Program-made: the position numbers and the translations under genes
In this document: piece after piece, positions 18,676 to 26,014 of the stretch
Layout of the letters: each line of letters starts with the position of its first letter
How positions within the stretch are numbered: the first letter of the stretch is position 1
The notes under the pieces: generated by a model
Told to the model about the DNA's origin: nothing
Databases searched by the model: none
What the model saw: the letters and a program-made list of their open reading frames with translations, nothing else
Source: Anaerovoracaceae bacterium
Lineage (GTDB): Bacteria > Bacillota > Clostridia > Peptostreptococcales > Anaerovoracaceae
Length of the DNA stretch: 64,000 nt
Reading direction: 5' to 3'
Assembly: GCA_029983755.1 (NCBI GenBank)
Contig: JASBYX010000003.1
Span: forward strand, 1-64,000

Positions 18676-19596
18676 ATGGAAAGCAAATATTTGGAAATCG
18701 CACCTGAGGTGCAGAAAGCTCTAGCAGATGGTACGCCGGTTGTGGCTCTTGAGTCTACAATCATTTCCCACGGAATGCCTTATCCGCAGAATGTGGAGAC
18801 AGCGCTTAAGGTAGAAGAAATCGTTAGAGAAAACGGTGCAGTCCCTGCAACCACAGCCATTATTGGGGGCAAGCTCAAGTGTGGTCTAAAGAAGGAAGAA
18901 ATCGAATATCTAGGCAAGAAAGGCCTTGAGGTTACAAAGTGCTCAAGACGTGATATTCCAATGGCAATCGCAAGGGGGTTTGACGGAGCAACTACTGTAG
19001 CGACAACAATGATCATCGCAAACATGGCGGGAGTCTCAATTTTCGCAACAGGAGGAATCGGTGGTGTTCACAGAGGTGCACAGGAGACAATGGATATTTC
19101 TGCAGACCTTGAGGAGCTTGCAAACACACCGGTGATGGTTGTTTGTGCCGGAGCTAAAGCTATTTTAGACATTCCGCTAACCCTTGAATATCTTGAAACT
19201 AAGGGTGTTCCTGTTATCGGTTACGGAACTGATAACCTGCCTGCTTTCTACACGAGAGGAAGCCAGTTCAAGGTTGATTACAGAGTTGATTCTCCGGAAG
19301 AAGCCGCAAAGGCTTTCGAGGCTCAGAGAGGAGCCGGTTTGCACACAGGCATGCTCTTGACCAACCCAATTCCTGAGGAGTTTTCAATGGATGAGGATAC
19401 AATCAATGGAGCTATCGAGTCTGCTGTGAAAGAGGCGGAAGAGAAGGGAATCAAGGGTAAGGAATCCACTCCGTTCCTCCTTGCGAAGGTCAAGGATATA
19501 ACTGCCGGAAGCAGTCTTGATGCTAATATTCAGCTCGTGTTCAACAATGCAAAGGTTGCTGCTCAAATCGCAAAGGCATACTGCGAAGGTAAATAA
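18676..19596 (+). CDS. psuG: Pseudouridine-5'-phosphate glycosidase
   Basis: A 306-residue enzyme with near-complete PsuG conservation: VALESTIISHGMPYP, the KCSRRDIP segment, the FATGGIGGVHRGA loop and the CAGAKAILDIPLTLE stretch containing the catalytic lysine. It splits pseudouridine 5'-phosphate reversibly into uracil and ribose 5-phosphate, using Mn2+. ATG 18676 has GGAGGG at 18663-18668; upstream in-frame ATGs (18643 onward) lack a good ribosome site. With psuK it forms a complete route for salvaging or degrading pseudouridine. Confidence 0.9.
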   Translation: MESKYLEIAPEVQKALADGTPVVALESTIISHGMPYPQNVETALKVEEIVRENGAVPATTAIIGGKLKCGLKKEEIEYLGKKGLEVTKCSRRDIPMAIARGFDGATTVATTMIIANMAGVSIFATGGIGGVHRGAQETMDISADLEELANTPVMVVCAGAKAILDIPLTLEYLETKGVPVIGYGTDNLPAFYTRGSQFKVDYRVDSPEEAAKAFEAQRGAGLHTGMLLTNPIPEEFSMDEDTINGAIESAVKEAEEKGIKGKESTPFLLAKVKDITAGSSLDANIQLVFNNAKVAAQIAKAYCEGK

Positions 19597-19608
19597 AGGA
19601 GTTTTTCT

Positions 19609-20358
19609 ATGAAACTTGTTTCTTGGAATGTTAACGGTCTCAGAGCTGCACTGAAAAAGGGCTTCGTGGAGTCCATGAGGGAGCTTGATCCTGATATTTT
19701 GGGCATACAGGAGACCAAGATGCAGCCGGGTCAGGCCGAGGTTGATCTTCCGGAGTATGAGGAGTATTTTAACAGTGCTATCAGGAAGGGTTATTCAGGT
19801 ACTGCCGTTTTCACAAAACAGCAGCCTCTGAGTGTGACTTTCAATTTTGATGGACACGACGACGAAGGCAGAACGATCGTTTGCGAGTACGAAGACTTCT
19901 ATTTTGTGACGGTCTATACGCCCAATTCCAAAAATGAGCTTGCAAGGCTTGACTACAGAATGGAGTGGGAGGATGCTTTCAAAGAGTACATGCTTGAGCT
20001 GGATAAGAAAAAGCCGGTGATAATTTGCGGAGACTTGAACGTTGCCCACAATGAGATCGATCTGAAAAATCCTAAGACTAATCGCAGGAATGCAGGATTT
20101 ACCGACGAGGAAAGGGGCAAGTTCGGCACTCTTCTGGATGCGGGGTTCACTGATACTTTCAGACATCTATACCCTGATCAAGAGGGAATTTACAGCTGGT
20201 GGTCCTACCGTTTCAACGCCAGAAAGAACAACGCCGGTTGGCGTATTGACTATTTTCTGGTGTCTGACCGTATTGCAGATAAAATCAAGGAGGCCACAAT
20301 TCACACGGATATTTTTGGCAGCGACCACTGCCCTGTCAGCTTGGAGATAGATCTGTGA
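19609..20358 (+). CDS. xth: Exodeoxyribonuclease III (AP endonuclease)
   Basis: A 249-residue member of the ExoIII/ExoA family: opening KLVSWNVNGLRA, metal-binding glutamate in IQETK, the GDLNVAHNEIDLKNP motif, and the terminal GSDHCPV motif with the catalytic histidine. It nicks DNA 5' to abasic sites and removes 3' blocks in base-excision repair. A ribosome site AAAGGAG sits just upstream and the gene follows psuG by 12 bases, so it is probably transcribed with it. It overlaps the next gene at its stop codon. Confidence 0.92.
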   Translation: MKLVSWNVNGLRAALKKGFVESMRELDPDILGIQETKMQPGQAEVDLPEYEEYFNSAIRKGYSGTAVFTKQQPLSVTFNFDGHDDEGRTIVCEYEDFYFVTVYTPNSKNELARLDYRMEWEDAFKEYMLELDKKKPVIICGDLNVAHNEIDLKNPKTNRRNAGFTDEERGKFGTLLDAGFTDTFRHLYPDQEGIYSWWSYRFNARKNNAGWRIDYFLVSDRIADKIKEATIHTDIFGSDHCPVSLEIDL

Positions 20359-21461
20359 TGGATGAGAAGTTTTCCAAATCATCAAGGCTCGACTCCGCCT
20401 ATGATTCTGATCCTACTTCTGTGCCTGCAACTACATCTGCACCGGATTATGCTTCTGCTCCTGAGTTTGGAGGCCTTGGTAGGAAAGTCGGCTCCATATG
20501 GCCCGGGAACAGAATACTTGTAACTTCAAGCTATTCGGTTCCTTTGGGGGAGTACCGCAGAATGGGAGAATCTCTAGGTCAATTTGGTGATGAGGATTCA
20601 TGGGATAGATCGCCAAGGCCTAGTAGAGGTTCACTGGATGAGTTAAGGGAGCAATGGAGAGAGAGTCGAGGTCGACTTTATGAGTCCCGAAAACCACTGG
20701 GAATTCGAATTGTTCATTTATCGGATCTCCAGGGAGCATGCTTTGGGGCTGAAAATACAGAACTTCTTGAGAGGGTTGCAGAGTGCGACCCTCATTTTGT
20801 AGTGGTTACAGGAGATCTTGTGGATCGAAGGATGGCTGGGTTGAATGATTTCGAGCCGTCAATTAGATTTATGGGGAAGCTTCAGAAGATCGCTCCTACT
20901 TTTTTTACATACGGTAATCACGAGAGAGCTTTTCATCCTTCCGTGGTGGATGAGCTTAGAATGAGGATTGAAAATCTCGGGGTTACTGTGCTTGACGGTG
21001 AGAGTACCACACTGGAGCTCTTAAATGATGAGAGGGATAAGATAAATATTTTCATTGCAGGTCTTGAAGAAGAATTGCTCATGGTTGAAGGGAAAAATCG
21101 AACTAAGAAAAACTCTGATGTGGATGTTTTGAGTGTAAAAAAATCCCTAGAGTCAATGGTTTGTGAGGCAGAAGGCAAGGAGTTTAATGCGAAAATTCTC
21201 ATGGCTCATGAGCCGCAGTTTATAAAGGAGTATTCAACATATGATTTTGACCTTATATTCTCAGGGCACGCCCACGGAGGACAGATAAGACTGCCCGGAG
21301 TAGGAGGACTCTTTTCACCGGGACAAGGAATCTTGCCGAAGCTCACATCAGGAGTTCATCCGGCAGGGGAGGGAAAGATGATAATTTCACGTGGCCTTGG
21401 GAACAGCAGCTTTCCCTTTAGATTTTTCAACAGACCGGAGATAGTTGTGGTGAATATCTGA
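20358..21461 (+). CDS. Metallophosphoesterase (YkuE-like) with a long N-terminal extension
   Basis: The calcineurin-like domain starts near residue 115: HLSDLQ, then VTGDLVD, YGNHE, MAHEP and SGHAHGGQ, in the order of two-metal phosphoesterases. The first motif reads D-L-Q where the family normally has D-x-H, so one metal ligand is changed. The first 115 residues are Ser/Arg-rich, without a clear signal peptide or membrane helix, and look disordered. The start codon overlaps the stop of the exonuclease gene (GTGATGG), so translation is coupled. Substrate unknown; related proteins act on lipid or nucleotide phosphoesters. Confidence 0.75.
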   Translation: MDEKFSKSSRLDSAYDSDPTSVPATTSAPDYASAPEFGGLGRKVGSIWPGNRILVTSSYSVPLGEYRRMGESLGQFGDEDSWDRSPRPSRGSLDELREQWRESRGRLYESRKPLGIRIVHLSDLQGACFGAENTELLERVAECDPHFVVVTGDLVDRRMAGLNDFEPSIRFMGKLQKIAPTFFTYGNHERAFHPSVVDELRMRIENLGVTVLDGESTTLELLNDERDKINIFIAGLEEELLMVEGKNRTKKNSDVDVLSVKKSLESMVCEAEGKEFNAKILMAHEPQFIKEYSTYDFDLIFSGHAHGGQIRLPGVGGLFSPGQGILPKLTSGVHPAGEGKMIISRGLGNSSFPFRFFNRPEIVVVNI

Positions 21462-21541
21462 CATTTACGTTTTCATTCTCAACCAATAAAATAGAATTTT
21501 CAAGCTATTAATTTAAAATGTATCAATTAGTGCACTTTATG

Positions 21542-21570
21542 TTGACAAATCCGCAAGAATGGTGTATCAT
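21542..21570 (+). promoter_or_regulatory. Promoter of the MqsR/Panacea toxin-antitoxin operon
   Basis: TTGACA (21542-21547), 17-base spacer, TATCAT (21565-21570). It lies inside the longest possible reading frame of the toxin, which is why the ATG at 21593 is taken as the true start. CATTAC (21568-21573) and GTAATG (21590-21595) are inverted repeats that would pair the start codon in the mRNA or form an operator. Confidence 0.65.
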
Positions 21571-21592
21571 TACATTGCTGAGAGGTGACGTA

Positions 21593-22003
21593 ATGAATCC
21601 GCATTATAATCAAAATTATACTGAAGAAGATATAAGGAAGATTTTAAAAACAATTAAGAACTGTATCCGCAACAACAACTACACCATTGCTATGAATGAG
21701 AATAGACAGGAAAATATAGATTTTATTAACGAATATAATGTTCGTAGTGAAAAGGCGAAGAACATTCTTTTGCAACTTAGTACGAAAGATTTCTGTCATA
21801 CACTTAAAAATACAAAAATCGGATATGAACATGAAGTCTTATATGTTTTCGTTCCACAGGCCAGATTATTCATGGCTGATGGTAAGGGATCGACTGTGGA
21901 TATTTATATTAAGATTAACGTTATTGATACTGCAAGTGGAAGTAGAGCTATAGTAATTTCATTCCATAAACGCAACAAACCAATAGATTATTTATTTAGA
22001 TAG
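21593..22003 (+). CDS. MqsR-like type II toxin (putative mRNA interferase)
   Basis: A 136-residue protein with MqsR features: a helical N-terminus (EEDIRKILKTIKNCI), the core LLQLSTKDFCHTLKN (compare IIGLSESDFYKSM of E. coli MqsR), then VYIKIN-like strands VDIYIKINVI and AIVISFHKRNK matching the MqsR C-terminus. MqsR folds like RelE and cuts mRNA at GCU. Similarity is judged by eye and identity is low. The start at 21593 follows GAGAGGTGA and sits downstream of the promoter. The antitoxin gene follows 25 bases later. The pair is AT-rich relative to neighbours, suggesting transfer. Confidence 0.65.
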   Translation: MNPHYNQNYTEEDIRKILKTIKNCIRNNNYTIAMNENRQENIDFINEYNVRSEKAKNILLQLSTKDFCHTLKNTKIGYEHEVLYVFVPQARLFMADGKGSTVDIYIKINVIDTASGSRAIVISFHKRNKPIDYLFR

Positions 22004-22028
22004 TCTATTACTGAAAGGATGTATTGTT

Positions 22029-23024
22029 ATGAAGAATAGAAAAGTTTTTTGTGAAGATTGCAGAAGAGATGTTGATTTTAAAGTTAAAGATATACGAATG
22101 GAAGGCACAATCAAAGGAGAAAAATATAATTATAATGGAAAAGTTGCTCACTGCAGCGACTGCAATTCTGAGATTTATGTGGATGAGGTTAATGACTTTA
22201 ATTTGAAAGCCCTCTATGATGAGTACAGGAAAAAGAATAACATTATTTCGTTGGAGGAAATATCAGAGATATGTTCAAAGTATGGGATTGGTAAACGTCC
22301 ACTATCGCTACTGCTGGGATGGGGTGAACAAACATTTTCTCGCTATTGCGATGGGGATATTCCTTCAAAACAATATTCGGACGTATTAAAAAAAATATAT
22401 GATGATCCATTTTACTATAACGAAATGCTGGAGAAGAATAAAAACAATTTAAAAAGCGAGTCGGCATATAAGAAAAGTAAAATTACTGTTGAGCAACTTA
22501 TTGGTGGAGAAATAAGCGAAAAGTCAAAAATTAACAGAGTCATTGAGTATTTGTTGGAGCAATGCGAAGATATTACACCATTAGCATTGCAAAAGTCATT
22601 GTATTATGTTCAGGGATTTTACTACGCATTCTATAAGAAATTTCTGTTTACCGAAGATTGTCAGGCTTGGGTGCATGGACCTGTTTATCCGGACGTTTAC
22701 CGCAGGTATAGAGATTATAGATTTGATCCAATTGAAAACAACGTAAAAATTGATAGCTCCACTTTTACATCATCTGAAATAGCAATTCTTGATAGCGTTG
22801 CCCAAAATCTTAGCTGCTATAGCGGAAAGGTTTTAGAGAGATTCACTCACTCAGAAACTCCATGGTTGTTTGCAAGGGCTGACCTTACAGAAGACGAACT
22901 TTCCGATCGTATAATTCCTAAGGAAGAAATTGGAGAATATTTTGAAAGTGTGAAAGACAAATATAATATGATCAATCCCAATGACATTGAAGCGTATGCT
23001 CGAACAATGTTCGAGCATATTTAG
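22029..23024 (+). CDS. Antitoxin: MqsA-like zinc finger + HTH + Panacea (SocA/DUF4065) domain
   Basis: A 331-residue three-part protein. Residues 5-50 hold two CxxC pairs (C8, C11, C42, C45) as in the toxin-binding zinc domain of MqsA. Residues 72-125 look like the MqsA/Xre HTH (SLLLGWGEQTFSRYCDGDIPS). Residues 160-320 are a Panacea/SocA-like domain (ITPLALQKSLYYVQGFYYAF, WVHGPVYPDVY). It should neutralise the MqsR-like toxin encoded just upstream and repress the operon through the HTH. Toxin-first order matches mqsRA. Confidence 0.75.
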   Translation: MKNRKVFCEDCRRDVDFKVKDIRMEGTIKGEKYNYNGKVAHCSDCNSEIYVDEVNDFNLKALYDEYRKKNNIISLEEISEICSKYGIGKRPLSLLLGWGEQTFSRYCDGDIPSKQYSDVLKKIYDDPFYYNEMLEKNKNNLKSESAYKKSKITVEQLIGGEISEKSKINRVIEYLLEQCEDITPLALQKSLYYVQGFYYAFYKKFLFTEDCQAWVHGPVYPDVYRRYRDYRFDPIENNVKIDSSTFTSSEIAILDSVAQNLSCYSGKVLERFTHSETPWLFARADLTEDELSDRIIPKEEIGEYFESVKDKYNMINPNDIEAYARTMFEHI

Positions 23025-23078
23025 TGGGGTACATGATTGCAGCTTTAGCTGATTTGCGAACCTCACTTTTCAAGGCTC

Positions 23079-23957
23079 TCAAATTCTAGGCTTTCTGTAA
23101 AATCTTCCCCCGAGATGCTCAGTCTTCATTACATTTACGAAGGCCTTGGGATCAACCTCCTTGATCGCATTTAAGACAGCGTCCACCTCATCGCTTCCAA
23201 CAACGGAGTAAATCATCCTCCTCTGACTTCCTTGGTACATGCCAACGCCCATGAAAAGAGTCGCATCGTGGTGGGTGATAGTCTTGATTCTGCCGTAAAC
23301 CGAGGCAGGTTCGTTAGTAATTATGAGCAGTGTGTGCTTACGGTATTGCTTGAATAAATTCTGTATAACTTGAGTGGTGCAGAATTGAAAAATTATGGAG
23401 TACATAGCCTTGTCAAGACCGAACAAAATACCTGCTACGGTCAGGACTATCACATTCCCCATAAGTATGTAGTTCCATGCATCTTTGCCTTTCATTTCGG
23501 AGAAATATATGGATATGAAGTCTGTTCCACCGGCACTTGCCCCAACAAGGAGACAGATCCAAATGGCAACCCCGTTGATAATTCCCCCAAAGATAGCTAT
23601 CAGAAGTATGTCGTATGTAAGAACAATGTCCGGCAGCAGATCCACCACTATCGAGCTTAGGATTATCACATATAGTGAGTATATGGTAAAGTTTCTTCCA
23701 AGCCACTTGATTCCAATGTAAATAGGTATCAAATTAAGAGGAATATATATCATTGTATAAGAAATCTTGATGTTTAGAAAGGTATCAAGACTTCGCTGAA
23801 TCAAAAGCGTTATTCCGGCAAAACCGCCCGGGAACAGACCACCTGTCCTTACGAAACTCTTGATATTGAATCCGATTATGCAAGCTCCGATGGTACAAAA
23901 CAGTATTCGTTTTAAAATAGGCTTGAATTTGCTCTCTTTCTCGTATAAGGAAGACAT
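23079..23957 (-). CDS. YitT family membrane protein (DUF161/DUF2179)
   Basis: A 292-residue protein with five to six N-terminal membrane helices (about 20-210), including the GGTDFISIYFS stretch, and a cytosolic DUF2179 domain at the C-terminus (residues 215-285; HHDATLFMGVGMYQGSQRRMIYSVV). YitT proteins are widespread in Firmicutes but their transported substrate is unknown. The gene is convergent with the toxin-antitoxin operon and divergent from the first NSS transporter. Confidence 0.85.
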   Translation of the reverse strand: MSSLYEKESKFKPILKRILFCTIGACIIGFNIKSFVRTGGLFPGGFAGITLLIQRSLDTFLNIKISYTMIYIPLNLIPIYIGIKWLGRNFTIYSLYVIILSSIVVDLLPDIVLTYDILLIAIFGGIINGVAIWICLLVGASAGGTDFISIYFSEMKGKDAWNYILMGNVIVLTVAGILFGLDKAMYSIIFQFCTTQVIQNLFKQYRKHTLLIITNEPASVYGRIKTITHHDATLFMGVGMYQGSQRRMIYSVVGSDEVDAVLNAIKEVDPKAFVNVMKTEHLGGRFYRKPRI

Positions 23958-24066
23958 CTCTGTATTAACTTACTCCTTCTCACGTCTAATCATAAATTAA
24001 TAATGAATTCAATGTATAAAACCCAATAAAATTATGAAAAATAACAAAAAATATATTAAATTTTGA

Positions 24067-24095
24067 TTGACAATCACATTTTAATAGCGTATTCT
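24067..24095 (+). promoter_or_regulatory. Distal promoter upstream of the first NSS transporter
   Basis: TTGACA, 17-base spacer, TATTCT. It lies about 215 bases before the gene in the very AT-rich 351-base gap 23958-24308, which holds no gene. Confidence 0.45.
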
Positions 24096-24232
24096 ATTGC
24101 TATTATTATTTTTCTTTTCTGTTTATTCTATAGTTCTTAGCAGATGTTATTATATCACAAATAACAACGGCCTTATATAGATTGACAAAAATTATATTAA
24201 AACATTAATTCGAATAATTTTTCGTTTTTTTA

Positions 24233-24260
24233 TTGACTATTGCTGTGAGAGTGCTATACT
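24233..24260 (+). promoter_or_regulatory. Proximal promoter of the first NSS transporter
   Basis: TTGACT at 24233-24238 and TATACT at 24255-24260, spacer 16, about 48 bases before the start codon. Confidence 0.6.
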
Positions 24261-24308
24261 CAGATTAGAAAATAATGATTAATTCATTAAAGAGAGGAGG
24301 CACACTTT

Positions 24309-25700
24309 ATGGAAAGTAAAGGTAAGTTCAAGTCAAACTTCGGATTCCTTATGGCGACCATAGGATCTGCAGTTGGACTTGGCAACATTTGGGGATTCCC
24401 ATTCAAGATGGGAAAGAACGGCGGATTTGCTTTTTTAATTATTTACATCGTGCTTGCTGTAGTTATTGGTTATTGCATTATGCTTGGTGAGATCGCCTTT
24501 GGACGTAAACAACAGAGGGCGGCAATCGAAGCATATAGGAAGCTGGGGCAAAAGTTTACTTTTAACGGCTGGATCAACACCTTGACGCCATTATTCTTAC
24601 TTTGCTTCTATTGTACACTTGGTGGATACTGCTTGAAGTACACTATTGCCAACTTTGGTAACATCTTCAATGCCAGCTGGGGAACAGCAGGAGTTGAGAG
24701 CGGCGATTTCTTCGGAGCGTTTATCACCGACACAGTGCCGGCTGTTTTGTTCGGCTTGATATTCCTCGCATTGACAATGATAGTTGTCGTTGGTGGAGTT
24801 CAAGGAGGCATTGAGAGGTTTTCGGTTATCGCCATGCCTGCACTGTTTGTAATGCTATTAATAATAGTAATCAGAAGTATTACCTTGCCGGGAGCTGCAG
24901 ATGGCCTTGCGTTCATGTTCAAACCTGACTGGTCTGTTTTTCATGGCACAGGTTGGATCAGCGTGCTTGCTTCAGCAGGAGGTCAGATGTTCTTCTCTCT
25001 GTCAATCTGTTCAGGTTGTATAATCGCTTACGGTTCCTACCTTGAAAAAAATGAAAACCTTGAGAAGAATGCTGTTATTGTAATAGCTGCAGATACTATC
25101 GTGGCAATACTTGCCGGAATTGCAGTAATGCCTGCAGTGTTTGCTTTCGGGCTCAAGCCGGATGCAGGTCCAAGCCTGCTATTTGTAACCCTACAGACAG
25201 TATTTAATTCCATGGGCGGCTTCGGTGCAATCTTCGGATTCATTTTTTACTTCCTGGTATTGATAGCAGCTCTAACTTCTTCTGTTGCAATGATCGAAGG
25301 AGCAATTTCATCATTCCTTGATGAGCAAGAAAGAAGGGGAAAGAAGCCGTCAAGAGTTTTCGTTACTTGTTCAATTGGCGTACTTGCAGCCGTAGGTTCC
25401 ACTATCGTTTCTGCGGATGCTCTGGGAAGCGGAGGCCTTCCACATCTATTTGGATTCAGCACATGGATCGATACATTCGATCTCTTTGCAGAAGGATTCA
25501 TGATGCCACTTGGAGGTTTCTTCATGGTAATAATTTTAGGATGGTTCAAACCGGGATTTATCGATGATGAGGTTAGACTGAGCTCATCCTTTGGAAGCAA
25601 GGGATTCACCTATTTCTGCATGAAGTTCCTGGCACCTATATTCCTAATATTTATCCTGATAGGTCAGCTCAACGGATTCTTCGGATGGAACCTGTTCTAG
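24309..25700 (+). CDS. NSS family sodium-dependent amino-acid transporter (copy 1)
   Basis: A 463-residue LeuT-fold protein. The N-terminal signature FGFLMATIGSAVGLGNIWGFPFKMGKNGGFAF contains the Na+ and substrate site of TM1, and the segment MFFSLSICSGCIIAYGSYL corresponds to the unwound TM6. About 11 helices are predicted, as in the bacterial tryptophan transporters TnaT/MhsT; the exact amino acid is not determinable. A strong GAGAGGAGG site precedes the ATG. A second paralogue follows under a separate promoter. Confidence 0.88.
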   Translation: MESKGKFKSNFGFLMATIGSAVGLGNIWGFPFKMGKNGGFAFLIIYIVLAVVIGYCIMLGEIAFGRKQQRAAIEAYRKLGQKFTFNGWINTLTPLFLLCFYCTLGGYCLKYTIANFGNIFNASWGTAGVESGDFFGAFITDTVPAVLFGLIFLALTMIVVVGGVQGGIERFSVIAMPALFVMLLIIVIRSITLPGAADGLAFMFKPDWSVFHGTGWISVLASAGGQMFFSLSICSGCIIAYGSYLEKNENLEKNAVIVIAADTIVAILAGIAVMPAVFAFGLKPDAGPSLLFVTLQTVFNSMGGFGAIFGFIFYFLVLIAALTSSVAMIEGAISSFLDEQERRGKKPSRVFVTCSIGVLAAVGSTIVSADALGSGGLPHLFGFSTWIDTFDLFAEGFMMPLGGFFMVIILGWFKPGFIDDEVRLSSSFGSKGFTYFCMKFLAPIFLIFILIGQLNGFFGWNLF

Positions 25701-25738
25701 CTATATTCTAAGGCTTTATCGGAGCAACAAAATAAAGG

Positions 25739-25861
25739 CGCAATGCCTATGATTTAGCATTGCTTTGAGGCGAGCACGTTTCGGCTCTCTTATGCTTGTC
25801 AAACCATTTTGAAAAGGAGTGGATTGCAAGGTAAGCGGAATCGTTAAATGCTCGCCTTTTA
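25739..25861 (+). other. Long imperfect hairpin with a terminator-like 3' end
   Basis: AGGCGAGCA (25768-25776) pairs perfectly with TGCTCGCCT (25849-25857), which runs into TTTT. Inside are further paired blocks: CTTAT/GTAAG, CTTG-CAA with TTG-CAAG, and CCATTTT with GGAGTGG around GAAAA, giving one stem of about 90 bases. A separate hairpin GCAATGC-N10-GCATTGC precedes it (25739-25762). It ends transcription of the first NSS gene, but is far longer than a usual terminator and may be a structured RNA or a small inverted-repeat element. Confidence 0.5.
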
Positions 25862-25945
25862 TATTGTGTATTAAAATTCGTACAGCTCCTCCGAAGCAGG
25901 TATTTTGTGATAAAAAACAAAAAATAAGAAAATTATATATTTTTG

Positions 25946-25973
25946 TTGACAAATAAAATCAGATGTGTATAAT
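25946..25973 (+). promoter_or_regulatory. Promoter of the second NSS transporter
   Basis: TTGACA at 25946-25951 and TATAAT at 25968-25973 with a 16-base spacer, 41 bases before the start codon and its AGGAGGT site. Confidence 0.7.
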
Positions 25974-26014
25974 AGGGATATCACAATTTTTACGAAAAGT
26001 AGGAGGTAGTTCAA

